From Streptomyces sp. NBC_01268 (GTDB taxonomy: Bacteria > Actinomycetota > Actinomycetes > Streptomycetales > Streptomycetaceae): a stretch of DNA of 64,000 nucleotides. The position numbers and the translations under genes are program-made. This document shows, piece by piece, positions 1-10,853 of the stretch. Location of the stretch: NCBI RefSeq assembly GCF_036240795.1, contig NZ_CP108454.1, positions 1,054,001 to 1,118,000 of the forward strand, read 5' to 3'. The notes beneath the pieces are model-generated. The model was not told where the DNA came from. It made no database searches and saw only the letters and a list, made by a program, of their open reading frames with translations. The number at the start of each line of letters is the position of its first letter. Position 1 is the stretch's first letter.

Positions 1-380
1 CCTCCGGACCCCGCCTCGTCCGCCGTGTCGCCTTCCACCTCGAAGAGGCGCACGCGCAGCGGCAGTTCACGGGTGACGTCGATCGGCATCCGAGCGAACT
101 CGGTCACCAGGGCGTCGACTTCACCCGCCGTCACGCCGACGACCTCCACCGGCACCACCGGACCCGCCACGATCTCCTGATACGGCTCCCCGTCCACCGC
201 CGGATACACCGTCCGCAACACCTCGTGCCGCTCCACCACGTCCCGCAACGCCGCCTCCACCACCGAGACCACCGGCCGCCCGGCCAGCCGCAGCACCACA
301 GGCGCGTTGTACGCCGCCGAAGAACCCTCCAGGCGGTTCAGGAACCACAGCCGACGCTGGGCATAGGACAGGGGGATCAC
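1..380 (-). CDS. NRPS, N-terminal condensation domain (partial)
   Basis: This is the start of a nonribosomal peptide synthetase that runs off the left edge of the window. About 126 residues are visible. They begin with the condensation-domain C1 motif (LSYAQRRLWFL) near residues 4-14, followed by the usual RHEVLRT region near 63-69. The HHxxxDG active site lies outside the window. I chose the GTG start at 380 because a GAGGAG ribosome-binding site precedes it by 8 bases. The gene follows the stand-alone A-T gene by about 80 bases on the same strand. Opening with a C domain, it could accept the aminoacyl thioester loaded on that A-T protein; this is inference. Confidence 0.85.
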   Translation of the reverse strand, partial: MIPLSYAQRRLWFLNRLEGSSAAYNAPVVLRLAGRPVVSVVEAALRDVVERHEVLRTVYPAVDGEPYQEIVAGPVVPVEVVGVTAGEVDALVTEFARMPIDVTRELPLRVRLFEVEGDTADEAGSG

Positions 381-460
381 GGTTGCTGCTCCTCGTGGAT
401 GGCGGAACGGGTGGGGGTGGGCCGAGTGACGGAGGGCGGGGGCGCCGGTCGGGCCGGCGG

Positions 461-2332
<1,872 letters not shown>

Positions 2333-2340
2333 GGCGGGTC

Positions 2341-3381
2341 TCACATTCCGAACGGGGTGGCGGAGGGGGCGACGGTCGGGGCGCAGTCGGCGAGCGGCAC
2401 GGGCTCGCCCATGGCGACGAGGATCTTGCGGGCGCCGGTGTACGCCTCGCGGCCGTGGGCGCAGAGGATGTTGTCGACGAGCATCAGGTCGCCGTCCTGC
2501 CAGGTCTCGCGGACGGTGACGGCCTGGTAGGCGTCGATGATGGCGTCGACCTCGGCGTCGGTGAGGGCGGTGCCGTCGCCGAGGCGGGTGTCGAAGGGGA
2601 GGCCGTCGGCGCCGAAGGTCTCGGTGAGGACCTCGCGGACGTCCTCGTCGAGGCCGCGGGCGTTCCAGAAGGCGAAGTGGTTGAACCAGACGCGCTCGCC
2701 GGTGACCGGGTGGGTGATGACGGCGGAGCGGAGCTGGCGGGTGCGGAGGGTGTCCTCGTCGAGCCATTCGTAGCCGATGGCGTGCTCGTCGCAGTACTCC
2801 TCGGCGCCGGCCGGCTCCTCCGAGGAGAAGGCCTTGCGCCAGGGCATGCCCGCGAGGTCGGAGTAGTTGCGGACGAGGAGCCAGCCGGCCTCGGTGAAGC
2901 GGGCGACGAGCTCGTCGGGGAGGAGCGCGAGGGCGCGCCGCATGTCGCCGACGGTGGTGGCGCCGCCGGTCTCGGGGGCGGTGACGCAGCCGAAGAGGAG
3001 GACGCCCGGGAAGTCGAGGGTGTAGCTGTTCTCGTTGTGGAGGCGGATCGGCTGGATGGCCGGCAGGTCGGTGGAGGAGAAGACGCCCTCGCCGAAGTCG
3101 GTGCGCGGGGTGGCCTTCTCCTTGTATCCGGCGCGGGTGGCGATCAGCGCGTCGCGGGCCTCGGCGAAGGTCGCCGCGTCCGTCATGGGGAGGCCGCGGA
3201 GCAGGACGGCGCCGGAGCGGTGCAGCTCGGCCTGGATGTCGGCGCGCCGGGCGTCGAGCCACACGGTGGCCTCGGCCATCGTCGCGTGGCGGGGGACCTG
3301 GACGACGGCGGGCTTGCCGGGCTCACGGACGACGCTGATGCCGTCCTCGGTGACGGCCGGGTTCGGGGCGAAGGTGGTCAT
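2341..3381 (-). CDS. Fe(II)/2-oxoglutarate-dependent hydroxylase (TauD/SyrP-like)
   Basis: The 346-residue TauD/clavaminate synthase-fold dioxygenase has the facial triad visible as HNE (HxE rather than HxD, in RLHNENSY) and a distal His in the CAHGREAYTGAR block. That block also supplies the Arg that binds 2-oxoglutarate. HxE is usual for SyrP, AsnO and VioC, which beta-hydroxylate amino acids, either free or on a carrier protein. The gene sits between the type II thioesterase and the Gln-specific A-T gene. The likely job is therefore beta-hydroxylation of the carrier-bound Gln; this is inference, since the substrate cannot be read from the sequence. The ATG at 3381 is preceded by AGAGGA. 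Fatty-acid or taurine oxygenation is a less likely alternative. Confidence 0.85.
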   Translation of the reverse strand: MTTFAPNPAVTEDGISVVREPGKPAVVQVPRHATMAEATVWLDARRADIQAELHRSGAVLLRGLPMTDAATFAEARDALIATRAGYKEKATPRTDFGEGVFSSTDLPAIQPIRLHNENSYTLDFPGVLLFGCVTAPETGGATTVGDMRRALALLPDELVARFTEAGWLLVRNYSDLAGMPWRKAFSSEEPAGAEEYCDEHAIGYEWLDEDTLRTRQLRSAVITHPVTGERVWFNHFAFWNARGLDEDVREVLTETFGADGLPFDTRLGDGTALTDAEVDAIIDAYQAVTVRETWQDGDLMLVDNILCAHGREAYTGARKILVAMGEPVPLADCAPTVAPSATPFGM

Positions 3382-3463
3382 GGCGGGGTTCCTCTGCTTC
3401 ACGGAGTACGGGCGGGGGGCGCGCGTTTCGGGCCGCGCGGGGCCCGGTGGGTTGCCGGAGGGG

Positions 3464-4261
3464 TCAGGCGGCGGTGGCCGGCGCGCCCTGGAGGGAGGTC
3501 AGGACCGGGTTGAGGCGGGCGAAGAAGCCGGCCAGGTCCTGCTGGAAGTAGAAGTGGTCGCCCGGCAGCACCACGGGGTCGACGTCGTTCCCGGCGACGA
3601 GCGCCCAGCCGTCGAGGAGGCCGACCGGCACGATCGGGTCGACGTCGCCGCCGAAGACGGCCACCGGGCAGTCGAGCCGTACGTCGGGGGCGGTGCACTG
3701 GTAGGCGTCGTCGATGGCGAAGTCGGCGCGGATGGACGGCAGGACGATCTCGCGGAGCTCCGGGTCGTCGAGGATGCCGTCGTCGGTGCCGCCGCGCTCC
3801 TTGATGGAGGCGACCAGCTCGTCGTCGTCGAGCCGCTCGGGGTGGACGGGCGCCTGGTTGGGCAGGACGGGCGCCCGGCAGGCGGAGGCGACGAGGCCGA
3901 GCGGGGTGCGGCCGGCGGCCTGGAGCGTCCGGACGACCTCGAAGGCGACGAGGGAGCCCATGCTGTGCCCGAGGACGACCAGCGGGCCGGTGTCGCCGGG
4001 GAGGGCGTCCACGACGGGGAGGGCGAGGTCGTCGACGGAACCGGGCAGGTCCTCGCAGTAGCGGGCGCCGCGGCCCGGGTACTGGCCGATGAGCAGCCGG
4101 ACGTCGGCCGGGAGGTGCTCGCGCCAGACGCTGTAGGCGTGGGCGTTGCCGCCGGCGTGCGGCAGGACCAGCAGGGACAGGCGGTGCGGGGTGTCGCCGG
4201 GCAGGTCCCAGACGACGTCCTCGGGCGCGGGGGTGAAGGCGGGGGTGGAGTGGGTGGTCAT
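3464..4261 (-). CDS. Type II thioesterase of NRPS cluster
   Basis: The 265-residue alpha/beta hydrolase belongs to the GrsT/TEII family, which removes misprimed acyl or stalled aminoacyl groups from carrier proteins. The catalytic triad is visible: Ser in VLGHSMGS, Asp in FGGDVDPIVP and His in GDHFYFQQD. The N-terminal LLVLPHAGGNAHAYSVW and the YPGRGAR block are typical of the family. Its ATG overlaps the stop codon of the dimodular NRPS by four bases (ATGA), so translation is almost certainly coupled. The size is normal for the family and the call is secure. Confidence 0.95.
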   Translation of the reverse strand: MTTHSTPAFTPAPEDVVWDLPGDTPHRLSLLVLPHAGGNAHAYSVWREHLPADVRLLIGQYPGRGARYCEDLPGSVDDLALPVVDALPGDTGPLVVLGHSMGSLVAFEVVRTLQAAGRTPLGLVASACRAPVLPNQAPVHPERLDDDELVASIKERGGTDDGILDDPELREIVLPSIRADFAIDDAYQCTAPDVRLDCPVAVFGGDVDPIVPVGLLDGWALVAGNDVDPVVLPGDHFYFQQDLAGFFARLNPVLTSLQGAPATAA

Positions 4262-7200
4262 GAGCTGATCCGATCCGTGTCGTTGCGGCGGCGGAGGGCG
4301 GGGCGCGCCTTCCTGGCCGGAGCGGTCCTGAGGGAGTCGATGTGCGCGGCGAGCCGGGCCGGGGTGGGGTGCTGGAAGACGTCGCGGACGGTGAGCCGCA
4401 CGTCGAGGGCTCCGGCGATGTGGTTGGTGAGGCGGGCTCCGAGGAGGGAGTGGCCGCCGTGGTGGAAGAAGTCGTCGTCGACGGTGAGGGCGGTGGAGGT
4501 GTCGAGGGTGCGGGCGAACAGGCCGAGGAGGGTCTCTTCGAGCGGGGTGCGCGGGGCGCGTCCGCCGCTGGAGAGGGCGGCCGGGGCGGGCAGGGCCCGC
4601 TTGTCGATCTTGCCGTTGGGGGTGAGCGGCAGCCGGTCGAGCACGGTCACGTGGCTGGGGACCAGGTGCTCGGGCAGCCGGTCGGCGACGTGCCGTCGGA
4701 TGTCCTCCGGCGCGACCGCCTCTCCCTCGATCACCAGGTAGGCGGCGAGCCGTTCGGCGTGCACGGTCACCACGGCCTGGGTGACCTGCGGGTGGGTCAG
4801 GAGCGCGGCCTCGGTTTCGCCCGGCTCGACCCGGAAGCCCCGGATCTTGATCTGGTCGTCGGCCCGGCCCTCGTACACCAGCCGCCCGTCCCGGTCGAAG
4901 CGGACGAGGTCACCGGTGCGGTAGAGGCGGGTGCCGGGCGGACCGTAGGGGTCGGGGACGAAGCGGGTGGCGGTGAGATCGGGCCGGCCGAGGTAGCCGT
5001 GGGCGAGGCCGTCACCGGTGAGGTACAGCTCGCCGGTCACGCCGGGCGGGCAGAGGTCGAGGAAGGAGTCCAGGACGTAGGCGCCCTTGTTGAGGAGCGG
5101 GACGCCGATGGGGACGTGGGTGGGGGCCAGGTCGGCGGGCGGGATGGGGTGGGTGGTGGTGAAACCCATGGACTCCGCGGGGCCGTAGCCGTTGACGACC
5201 TCGATCCCGGGGCGGAGCAGGTGCAGCTTGTGGACGTGGGCCGGGGAGGCGGCCTCGCCGCCGGTGTAGGCGACGGTGACGGTCCCGAAGGCTCCGGGGT
5301 GCTCGTCGACCAGGAAGTTGAAGAGGCTCGCCGACAGTTGGAGCATGGTCACCCCGTGGCGGCGCGACAGCTCCTCGATCAGCACCGGCTCCGGCCGCTG
5401 CCCCGGCTGCAGGACCGTCGTCCCGCCGTGCAACAGCGCACCCCAGAACTCCAGGCTGAACGCGTCCCACGACACCGGCGAACACTGGAGGAACACCTCC
5501 TCCTCGCCGAACCGGCCGTACGACTGGCCGCTCACCGTCGACACCAGGTTCCGGTGCGACGACAGGATCCCCTTCGGCCGGCCCGTCGAGCCCGACGTGA
5601 ACATCACGCAAGCGGGGTCGTCGGGCCCGAGCGGGACGCCCAGGTTGCCGTCGGCGGTGCCGGCCGGCCGGTCGGCGGCGTGGGTGACGGCCCAGGGGCC
5701 GCAGACCCGCCCGGCCAGGGCCGGGGAGGTGACGAGGTGGCCGATGCCGGCGTCGGTGGCGGCCGAGCGGAGCCGCTCCTCGGGGAAGTCGGGGTCGAGG
5801 AGGGTGTAGGCCGCGCCGGTCTTCAGGACGGCGAGCACCGCGACCGCGAAGTCGCCACCCCGTTCGAGCAGCACGCCCGCCATGTCGCCGCGTCCCAGGC
5901 CCTGTTCGGCCAGGTGGCGGGCCAGGCGGTTGGCGGAGGCGTTGAGTTCGGCGTACGAGATGCGCCGCTCTCCGTCCACCAGCGCCGTCCTCCGCGGAAC
6001 CCGCGCGGCCTGCTCCTCGAAGCGCCCGACCAGCGAACCTTCCCCCGCGCCCGGGGCCTTGGACCCGGCCCAGGAGCCGGTCAGCAGGTCCCTCTCCGCT
6101 TCGGTCAGGACGTCCAGGGCGGAGAGGGCGACGTCGGGCTCGGCGAGGGCGTGGTGGAGTACCCGGCCGAGGACCGACGTCGTGCGCCGGACCGACTCCT
6201 CGTCGAAGAGGTCGGCGGCGAACAGGACGGTGGCGCGCAGGCCGCGCTCGTCGTCGGAGCGGAGGAAGAACTCCAGGTCGAACTTGGCGGAGCCGCTGGT
6301 GACCTTCTCCATGGGGGCCGGCGCGACTCCGGGGAGCGTGAGGGGCTTGGCGGTGCCGGTGCCGCTCTCCACGGTCAGGCAGATCTGGAAGAGGGGGTGC
6401 CGGGACAGGGTCCGGGTCGGGTTCAGCGCTTCCAGGACCAGGTCGAAGGGGGCTTCCTGGTGGGCGAACGCGTCCAGGTCCGCCGTACGGACACGGCCCA
6501 GGAGCTCACGGAACGTCGGGTCGCCCGAGCTGTCCGTACGCAGCACCAGCGTGTTCACGAAGAACCCGACGAGTGCGTTGAGCGCCTCGTCGCCCCGGCC
6601 CGCCACCGGCGAGCCGATCGCCAGATCCGCCCCCGCACCGAGCCGCGACAGGGCCGCCACCAGAGCCGCGTGCACCACCATGAACGGCGTGCACCCCTCG
6701 GCCCGGGCGAGCAGCGTCGCCCGCTGGAAGAGGTCGGCGCCGAGGTCGAGTTCGACCTGGCCGCCGCGGTGCGAGGCGTGCACCGGCCGGGGGCGGTCGA
6801 GGGTGAGCCCGTGCGCCTCGGGCAGGCCCGCCAGGTTCTCGCGCCAGAAGCCGAGTTCGCGGCCGAGTAGGCTCTGCGGTTCGTCGGCCGGGCCCAGGAC
6901 GCGGCGCTGCCAGGCCGCGTAGTCGGCGTACCGCACCGGGAGGGGCTCCAGCACCGCTCCCCCGCCTGCCGCACGGGCCGCGTAGGCCCGCTCCAGGTCG
7001 GCGAAGAAGACGCCGTCCGACAGGCCGTCCGTCGCGATGTGGTGGAGGACCAGGACCAGCACCACGGAACCGTCGGGGAGTTCGAAGGAGGTGGCGCGGA
7101 CGGGGAGGTCCGACGCCAGGTCGAAGACCTGTCCGGCGGCCTCGGCGAGGCCGGCGTCGAGCGCGTCGGCGTCGGTCCGGCGGCGCTCGACGGTCAGCCG

Positions 7201-10200
7201 TGCCCGCTCCGGGGCGAGGACCCGCTGGAAGGGTTCGCCGTCCACGGCCTCGAACACCGTCCGCAGCGGGGCGTGACGCTCCATCACGTCGTTCAGCGCG
7301 GACTCCAGCGCGGCGGGATCCGGCCCGGCGCCGTCGAACCGTACGACCGTGGGCACGTTGTAGGCCGCGCTCCCGCCGTCCAACTGGGCGAGCAGCCACA
7401 GCCGCCGCTGCGCGTACGAGGCGGGGACCAGCTCGCCGTCGCCCTCCCCCGGCACCAGCGCGGGGAGGACGGCGGTTTCCGTGGCCTCGCCTCCGCGCTC
7501 GGCGACGAGCTCCGCGAGTCCGGCCACGGTCGGGTGTCCGAAGACGTCCCGGATGGTCAGCCGCACGCCCAGTGCCTCGGCGACGCGGTTCGTGAGACGG
7601 GCGGCGAGGAGGGAGTGGCCGCCGAGGGCGAAGAAGCTGTCGTCGATGCCGATCCCGTCCGGGTCGACGTCGAGGGTCAGCCCGTACAGGTCCGCGAGGA
7701 CCTCCTCGGTGCGGTCGCGCGGGGCGCGGCGGACGGTGACGAGCGCGGCGGGGGCGGGCAGGGCCCGCTTGTCGATCTTGCCGTTGGGGGTGAGCGGCAG
7801 CCGGTCCAGGACGGTGACGTGGCTGGGCACGAGGTGTTCGGGCAGTCGGGCGGCCACATGCCGCCGGATGTCCTCCGGCGCGACCGCCTCTCCCTCGATC
7901 ACCAGGTAGGCGGCGAGCCGTTCGGCGTGCACGGTCACCACGGCCTGGGTGACCTGCGGGTGGGTCAGGAGCGCGGCCTCGGTCTCGCCCGGCTCGACCC
8001 GGAAGCCCCGGATCTTGATCTGGTCGTCGACGCGGCCCTCGTACACCAGCCGCCCGTCCCGGTCGAAGCGGACGAGGTCACCGGTGCGGTAGAGACGGCC
8101 GCCGAGGGCGGCGCCGAACGGGTCCGGGACGAAGCGGGTGGCGGTCAGGTCGGGCCGGCCCAGGTAGCCGTGGGCCAGTCCGTCACCGCTCAGGTACAGC
8201 TCGCCGGTCACCCCCGGCGGGCAGAGGTCCAGGTACGGGTCCAGGACATAGGCGCCCTTGTTGACCAGGGGCGTTCCGATCGGGACGACCGTCTCCTCCG
8301 TGTCCCCGGCATCCAGCGCGTGCGTGGTGGTGAAGCCCATCGACTCGGCCGGGCCGTAGCCGTTGACCACCTCGATGCCGGGCTTCAGCCGCTGCAGCTT
8401 GCGTACGTGGGCCGGCGAGGCGGCCTCGCCGCCGGTGTAGGCGACGGTGACGGTCCCGAAGGCTCCGGGGTGCTCGTCGACCAGGAAGTTGAAGAGGCTC
8501 GCCGACAGTTGGAGCATGGTCACCCCGTGGCGGCGCGACAGCTCCTCGATCAGCACCGGCTCCGGCCGCTGCCCCGGCTGCAGGACCGATGTCCCGCCGT
8601 GCAGCAGCGCCCCCCAGAACTCCAGGCTGAACGCGTCCCACGACACCGGCGAGCACTGGAGGAACACCTCCCCTTCGCCGAACCGGCCGTACGACTGGCC
8701 GCTCACCGTCGACACCAGGTTCCGGTGCGACGACAGGATCCCCTTCGGCCGGCCCGTCGAGCCCGACGTGAACATCACGCAGGCGGGGTCGTCGGGGCTG
8801 ATCGGCACGCCGAGGTCGTCGGCGACGGCGTCCGGGCCGGGGCGCCGTCCGGCGTGGGTGACCGTCCAGGGGCCGTCGGCGCGGGCGGCGAGGGCGGAGG
8901 TGGTGACGAGGTGGGTGATGCCGGCGTCGGCGGCGGCCGAGCGGAGCCGCTCCTCGGGGAAGTCGGGGTCGAGGAGGACGTGGCCCGCGCCGGTCTTCAG
9001 GACGGCGAGGAGGGCGGTGGCGAAGGGGATGCCGCGTTCCAGCAGGACACCGGCCATGGCGCCGCGCCCGAGGCCGCCGTCGCGCAGTTCGCGGGCGAGG
9101 TGGTTGGCGGAGGCGTTGAGTTCGGCGTACGTGACGGCGCCGGCGGTGTCGATCAGGGCGGGGCGGTCGGCGTGGAGCCGGACCTGCTCCTCGAAGCGGG
9201 CGACGAGGGTGGTCTCCACCGGTTGCCCGACGGGCCCCGCCCAGGCGCCGGTGAGGAGCGCGCGCTCGTCGTCTCCGAGGAGCGCGAGACCGGCCACGGT
9301 GGCGTCCGGGGCCTCGTCGTCCGCGAGGAACCGGGTGACGAAGGCGGTGAAGCGGTCCTGATGGGCGGCGACCAGGACCGGGTCGACGTCGTGGACCGGG
9401 GTGTCGAAGTCGATGCGCAGGCCGTGGGCGGGGCCCAGGTCGAAGACGGCGACGCTGAGGTCGTCGACGGGGCCGTTGCTCACGTTGTGGTTGACGGTCG
9501 GATGGCCGCCGACCGTCAGTTCGGTCTGGAAGCCCATGATGTTGAGGACCGGCGTGGCGAGACGGCGGGTGCCGTCGATGACGCCGGCGTCGCGGCCGAG
9601 GTCCTCGTACCGGGTCCGCTGGTGGCGCAGGCCGTGCTTCACCTCGGCGGAGACCGCGCGCACCAGGTCGGCGAGGCGGTCCTCTGGGCGGACCCGGAGG
9701 CGCAGCGGCACGATGTTCGACATCATGCCGGGGGTGCTGCGGGCGGCGCGGGTGGTGCGGCCGGTGACGGGCAGGGCGATCATCAGCTCCTGGCGGCCGG
9801 TGACGCGCTGGAGGTAGGCGGCGAAGAGCGCCACGAGCAGCACGGACCAGGACACGCGGGAAGCGCGGGCGACCGTGCGCAGACGTTCGGCGTCGGCCGG
9901 GGAGACGGGGACGCTGCGGCGTGCGAAGGGCAGTCCGCCGTGTGCGGACGGCACCCGGTCCCGGCCCCGGACGAGACCGGCGGGCGCGTCGGGGGCGTCG
10001 GCCAGGTGGGTGCGCCAGGCGGCCCGGTCGGCGACGGCCTCCTCGGAGGCGCGGTAGGCGGCGTCCTCGGCGAGCAGCTCGGTCAGGGTGCCGAACGGGG
10101 TGTCGCCCCACGGCTCGCCCGCCGCCGCCCGCTCGTACAGCTCGACCAGGCGGGCCAGGGCCATGGAGGCGCCGACGCCGTCGACGACCAGGTGGTGGAA

Positions 10201-10638
10201 GCCGTAGAAGTAGAAGAAGCGGTCCTCCCCCAGCTTGATCAGGGCGCACCGGACGGGGGCTTCGCCGGTGAGGTCGAAGGGGGTGCCGATCAGCGCGTCG
10301 ACCAGGTCCCAGGCGGCGGCCTCGGGATCCGCGGCCCCGCTGAAGTCGGTGAAGGCCAGCGTGCGCTCCCCGGCGTCGGCGTCGAGGAGCTGCCAGACCT
10401 GCTCGCCGTCGTCCTCGAAGCCCCGCACCCGCAGGAAGTCGGCCTCCTCGACCAGCCGCCGCCAGGCGGCCGCCATCAGCTCCGGGGCGACCGGGCCCTG
10501 GATCTCCCGGCATTCGCCGACGTTGTACGTGACGCCGGTCGGGTCGAGGAGATGGGCCGTCCAGATGTCCCGCTGGGCTACCGAGAGCGGCAACCGGACG
10601 GCGGCCGGTGCGGAGGCGACGGGCTGGTCGAACGGCAT
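4258..10638 (-). CDS. Dimodular NRPS, C-A-T-C-A-T
   Basis: This 2126-residue synthetase has two complete modules. Condensation domain 1 has HHLVVDG near residue 147. Adenylation domain 1 has FTSGSTGRPKG near 621, and carrier 1 has GGHSLL near 1005. Condensation 2 has HHIATDG near 1198, adenylation 2 its A3 motif near 1678, and carrier 2 its Ser near 2060. No epimerase, methylase or terminal thioesterase is present. Both adenylation domains read the same pocket, D-A-L-Q-Y-G-G-G-F-K, which I cannot assign to a substrate. They should therefore add the same residue twice. The first C domain opens like those of siderophore synthetases (SVAQRDIWTAHLLDP) and may accept an aryl or acyl starter. The ATG at 10638 follows a CAGGAG site; an upstream extension of this frame lacks synthetase homology and was discarded. 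Confidence 0.95.
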   Translation of the reverse strand: MPFDQPVASAPAAVRLPLSVAQRDIWTAHLLDPTGVTYNVGECREIQGPVAPELMAAAWRRLVEEADFLRVRGFEDDGEQVWQLLDADAGERTLAFTDFSGAADPEAAAWDLVDALIGTPFDLTGEAPVRCALIKLGEDRFFYFYGFHHLVVDGVGASMALARLVELYERAAAGEPWGDTPFGTLTELLAEDAAYRASEEAVADRAAWRTHLADAPDAPAGLVRGRDRVPSAHGGLPFARRSVPVSPADAERLRTVARASRVSWSVLLVALFAAYLQRVTGRQELMIALPVTGRTTRAARSTPGMMSNIVPLRLRVRPEDRLADLVRAVSAEVKHGLRHQRTRYEDLGRDAGVIDGTRRLATPVLNIMGFQTELTVGGHPTVNHNVSNGPVDDLSVAVFDLGPAHGLRIDFDTPVHDVDPVLVAAHQDRFTAFVTRFLADDEAPDATVAGLALLGDDERALLTGAWAGPVGQPVETTLVARFEEQVRLHADRPALIDTAGAVTYAELNASANHLARELRDGGLGRGAMAGVLLERGIPFATALLAVLKTGAGHVLLDPDFPEERLRSAAADAGITHLVTTSALAARADGPWTVTHAGRRPGPDAVADDLGVPISPDDPACVMFTSGSTGRPKGILSSHRNLVSTVSGQSYGRFGEGEVFLQCSPVSWDAFSLEFWGALLHGGTSVLQPGQRPEPVLIEELSRRHGVTMLQLSASLFNFLVDEHPGAFGTVTVAYTGGEAASPAHVRKLQRLKPGIEVVNGYGPAESMGFTTTHALDAGDTEETVVPIGTPLVNKGAYVLDPYLDLCPPGVTGELYLSGDGLAHGYLGRPDLTATRFVPDPFGAALGGRLYRTGDLVRFDRDGRLVYEGRVDDQIKIRGFRVEPGETEAALLTHPQVTQAVVTVHAERLAAYLVIEGEAVAPEDIRRHVAARLPEHLVPSHVTVLDRLPLTPNGKIDKRALPAPAALVTVRRAPRDRTEEVLADLYGLTLDVDPDGIGIDDSFFALGGHSLLAARLTNRVAEALGVRLTIRDVFGHPTVAGLAELVAERGGEATETAVLPALVPGEGDGELVPASYAQRRLWLLAQLDGGSAAYNVPTVVRFDGAGPDPAALESALNDVMERHAPLRTVFEAVDGEPFQRVLAPERARLTVERRRTDADALDAGLAEAAGQVFDLASDLPVRATSFELPDGSVVLVLVLHHIATDGLSDGVFFADLERAYAARAAGGGAVLEPLPVRYADYAAWQRRVLGPADEPQSLLGRELGFWRENLAGLPEAHGLTLDRPRPVHASHRGGQVELDLGADLFQRATLLARAEGCTPFMVVHAALVAALSRLGAGADLAIGSPVAGRGDEALNALVGFFVNTLVLRTDSSGDPTFRELLGRVRTADLDAFAHQEAPFDLVLEALNPTRTLSRHPLFQICLTVESGTGTAKPLTLPGVAPAPMEKVTSGSAKFDLEFFLRSDDERGLRATVLFAADLFDEESVRRTTSVLGRVLHHALAEPDVALSALDVLTEAERDLLTGSWAGSKAPGAGEGSLVGRFEEQAARVPRRTALVDGERRISYAELNASANRLARHLAEQGLGRGDMAGVLLERGGDFAVAVLAVLKTGAAYTLLDPDFPEERLRSAATDAGIGHLVTSPALAGRVCGPWAVTHAADRPAGTADGNLGVPLGPDDPACVMFTSGSTGRPKGILSSHRNLVSTVSGQSYGRFGEEEVFLQCSPVSWDAFSLEFWGALLHGGTTVLQPGQRPEPVLIEELSRRHGVTMLQLSASLFNFLVDEHPGAFGTVTVAYTGGEAASPAHVHKLHLLRPGIEVVNGYGPAESMGFTTTHPIPPADLAPTHVPIGVPLLNKGAYVLDSFLDLCPPGVTGELYLTGDGLAHGYLGRPDLTATRFVPDPYGPPGTRLYRTGDLVRFDRDGRLVYEGRADDQIKIRGFRVEPGETEAALLTHPQVTQAVVTVHAERLAAYLVIEGEAVAPEDIRRHVADRLPEHLVPSHVTVLDRLPLTPNGKIDKRALPAPAALSSGGRAPRTPLEETLLGLFARTLDTSTALTVDDDFFHHGGHSLLGARLTNHIAGALDVRLTVRDVFQHPTPARLAAHIDSLRTAPARKARPALRRRNDTDRISS
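4640..8800. repeat. Near-identical DNA segments shared by the two adenylation domains
   Basis: The two A domains contain long stretches of virtually identical DNA about 3.17 kb apart. About 165 bases starting near 5245 match the copy starting near 8419 without a difference that I saw. The following 190 bases differ at only a few sites. A second block near 4650-4860 matches 7818-8030. The condensation and carrier domains are far less similar. The pattern suggests module duplication with continuing gene conversion in the A domains. Confidence 0.8.
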
Positions 10639-10747
10639 GGGGGCTCCTGGTGGGTGACCGGGGTCGGTGGCCGGTTCGACGGCCGGGAACGTGGGCAACG
10701 GCGGGAACGCACGGAAACGGTGGTGACGGCGGTGACGCGGTGCCGTC

Positions 10748-10767
10748 GGCCGCCGCGTTCGGCGGCC
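10748..10767. terminator. Hairpin downstream of the XRE-ATPase regulator
   Basis: A perfect 8-base inverted repeat (GGCCGCCG/CGGCGGCC) with a 4-base loop lies 86 bases past the stop of the regulator gene on the minus strand. No T run follows, as is common for actinomycete terminators. If it stops transcription, the NRPS operon needs its own promoter in 10639-10747. That stretch contains GTCACC-type direct repeats on the minus strand but no clear sigma consensus. Confidence 0.4.
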
Positions 10768-10853
10768 GGGCAGTGGCCATACAACCCGTGCGGGGGCCCC
10801 GTGAGCGGCAGTTGATCCGGCGGTACGGCAGCGGATCGGCGGCGCTGCGGCAG

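Noticed and set aside
7039..10815. 1258-codon open frame on the plus strand
   Set aside because: It is the antisense of the dimodular NRPS; composition and lack of homology show it is not a gene.
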